A DNA stretch of 25,558 bases, taken from a virus. Made by a program: the position numbers and the translations under genes. The stretch lies in the IMG/VR virus record IMGVR_UViG_3300013131_000226, positions 1-25,558 of that record. One strand, 5' to 3'. Positions within the stretch are counted from its first letter, which is position 1, and each line of letters opens with the position of its first letter. The notes beneath the pieces are model-generated. The model saw only the letters and a program-made list of their open reading frames with translations, searched no databases and was not told the origin of the DNA. Below are positions 25,269 through 25,558 of this stretch, one piece after another.

Positions 25269-25409
25269 TTATTTCAGGAAGGTCAGCTTGTAGATAGTGG
25301 ACAAAAAGATGTCTACGATATTATCAAACAGATTATTTAAGGCGGCATCGTTTGAATATCCGCCCTCTGCCGCAATAACAAGCTCGAATGCTTTATCGAA
25401 ATCGCTCAT
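25269..25409 (-). pseudogene. Truncated GH108 lysozyme remnant (46 aa)
   Basis: A 46-residue reading frame starting at ATG 25409, overlapping the stop of the holin-like gene (ATGA). Its first 20 residues, SDFDKAFELVIAAEGGYSND, are the N-terminus of GH108 (zliS-type) endolysins, including the EGGY catalytic Glu. The rest of the family (Pro/Gly-rich D-P-G-G-T and the remaining 140 or so residues) is missing; instead NNLFDNIVDIFLSTIYKLTF follows to the stop. The next gene starts 8 bases later, so a deletion, not a frameshift, is likely. It is either a nonfunctional leftover or a small gene with a new role. Confidence 0.75.
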
Positions 25410-25558
25410 TTGAACCACGCGACACCGCCAACGAGCGCAGCAAGAACAATCCACATTAAACGCTCAACCCATGAGCTACCAGCAATGGCGGTTTCAATTT
25501 TACCCAAACGCCTGCCGACTTCATTCTGGCGTTCGTCATACATGTCCATGCGCTTGAA
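25406..25558 (-). CDS. Holin-like small membrane protein, cut by the right edge
   Basis: An open frame of 50 residues runs in from the right edge and ends in TGA at 25408-25406. The N-terminal visible part is charged (MDMYDERQNEVGRRLGKIE), followed by one hydrophobic segment, VERLMWIVLAALVGGVAWF, near the C-terminus. This is the pattern of hemolysin-XhlA/holin-like phage proteins encoded just before an endolysin, which fits the GH108 remnant downstream. A start could be ATG 25549 or 25543, or lie beyond the window. The role in lysis is inferred from shape and position. Confidence 0.7.
   Translation of the reverse strand, partial: FKRMDMYDERQNEVGRRLGKIETAIAGSSWVERLMWIVLAALVGGVAWFK

Noticed and set aside
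25410-25454. Upstream start giving a 61-aa lysozyme remnant
   Set aside because: The extra 15 residues are Cys/Arg-rich and lie out of frame over the holin-like gene; ATG 25409 fits the ATGA coupling and the family N-terminus.
1-25558. CRISPR arrays, tRNA genes, insertion sequences and integrase
   Set aside because: No regularly spaced repeats, no cloverleaf-like stretch in the short gaps and no transposase or integrase motif were seen by eye; a tRNAscan or CRISPR search would settle it.

Overview
The window looks like a large piece of a tailed double-stranded DNA phage, most likely a podovirus of a proteobacterial host. Support for this: a phage-type family A DNA polymerase, a primase/ATPase fusion, an SSB with an acidic tail, a P22 gp10-like tail hub protein, several Ala/Gln/Gly-rich internal virion (ejection) proteins and a holin-like protein. 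Host and virion type are inferences, because no portal, terminase or capsid gene lies inside the window. No phage RNA polymerase is seen, and one good sigma70-type promoter is present, so host RNA polymerase probably does the transcription.

Layout: two gene arms converge. The left arm (about 1-10374, + strand) is the replication/recombination arm. Its order is the tail end of an unknown gene, DNA polymerase, a small zinc-finger protein, a DUF6378-like protein, a Cas4/RecB-like nuclease, an HNH protein and an SNF2-type helicase. A promoter/operator-like region (5052-5099) follows, then a 132-aa protein and the SSB. After an intrinsic terminator (6472-6495) come an HTH protein, a 60-aa protein, the 954-aa primase-helicase and two small proteins. 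The right arm (25558 down to 10371, - strand) is one tightly packed structural/lysis operon. In transcription order it holds a holin-like protein (cut by the window edge), a 46-aa remnant of a GH108 lysozyme, a P22 gp10-like hub, a fibre/decoration-like protein and a 536-aa Ala-rich virion protein. Then come a sulfotransferase-like protein, a SAM methyltransferase, a helical DDxxD protein, two Ala/Gln-rich internal virion proteins and a giant 1987-aa polyvalent-type protein. The arms meet at a TTAA palindrome in which the two opposing stop codons overlap, right beside a perfect 9-bp stem.

How it works together: polymerase (with proofreading), primase-ATPase, SNF2 helicase, Cas4-like nuclease and SSB make a compact replication/recombination set. 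The late arm makes tail and ejection components. Embedded among the ejection genes is an overlapping three-gene cassette (sulfotransferase-like, methyltransferase, DDxxD helical protein) that looks like a modification module; its target cannot be told from sequence. That cassette, the Leu-type polymerase, the truncated lysozyme and the giant polyvalent protein are the most interesting points.

No gene-free stretch exceeds about 75 bases. I saw no tRNA, rRNA, CRISPR array, insertion sequence, integrase or attachment site.
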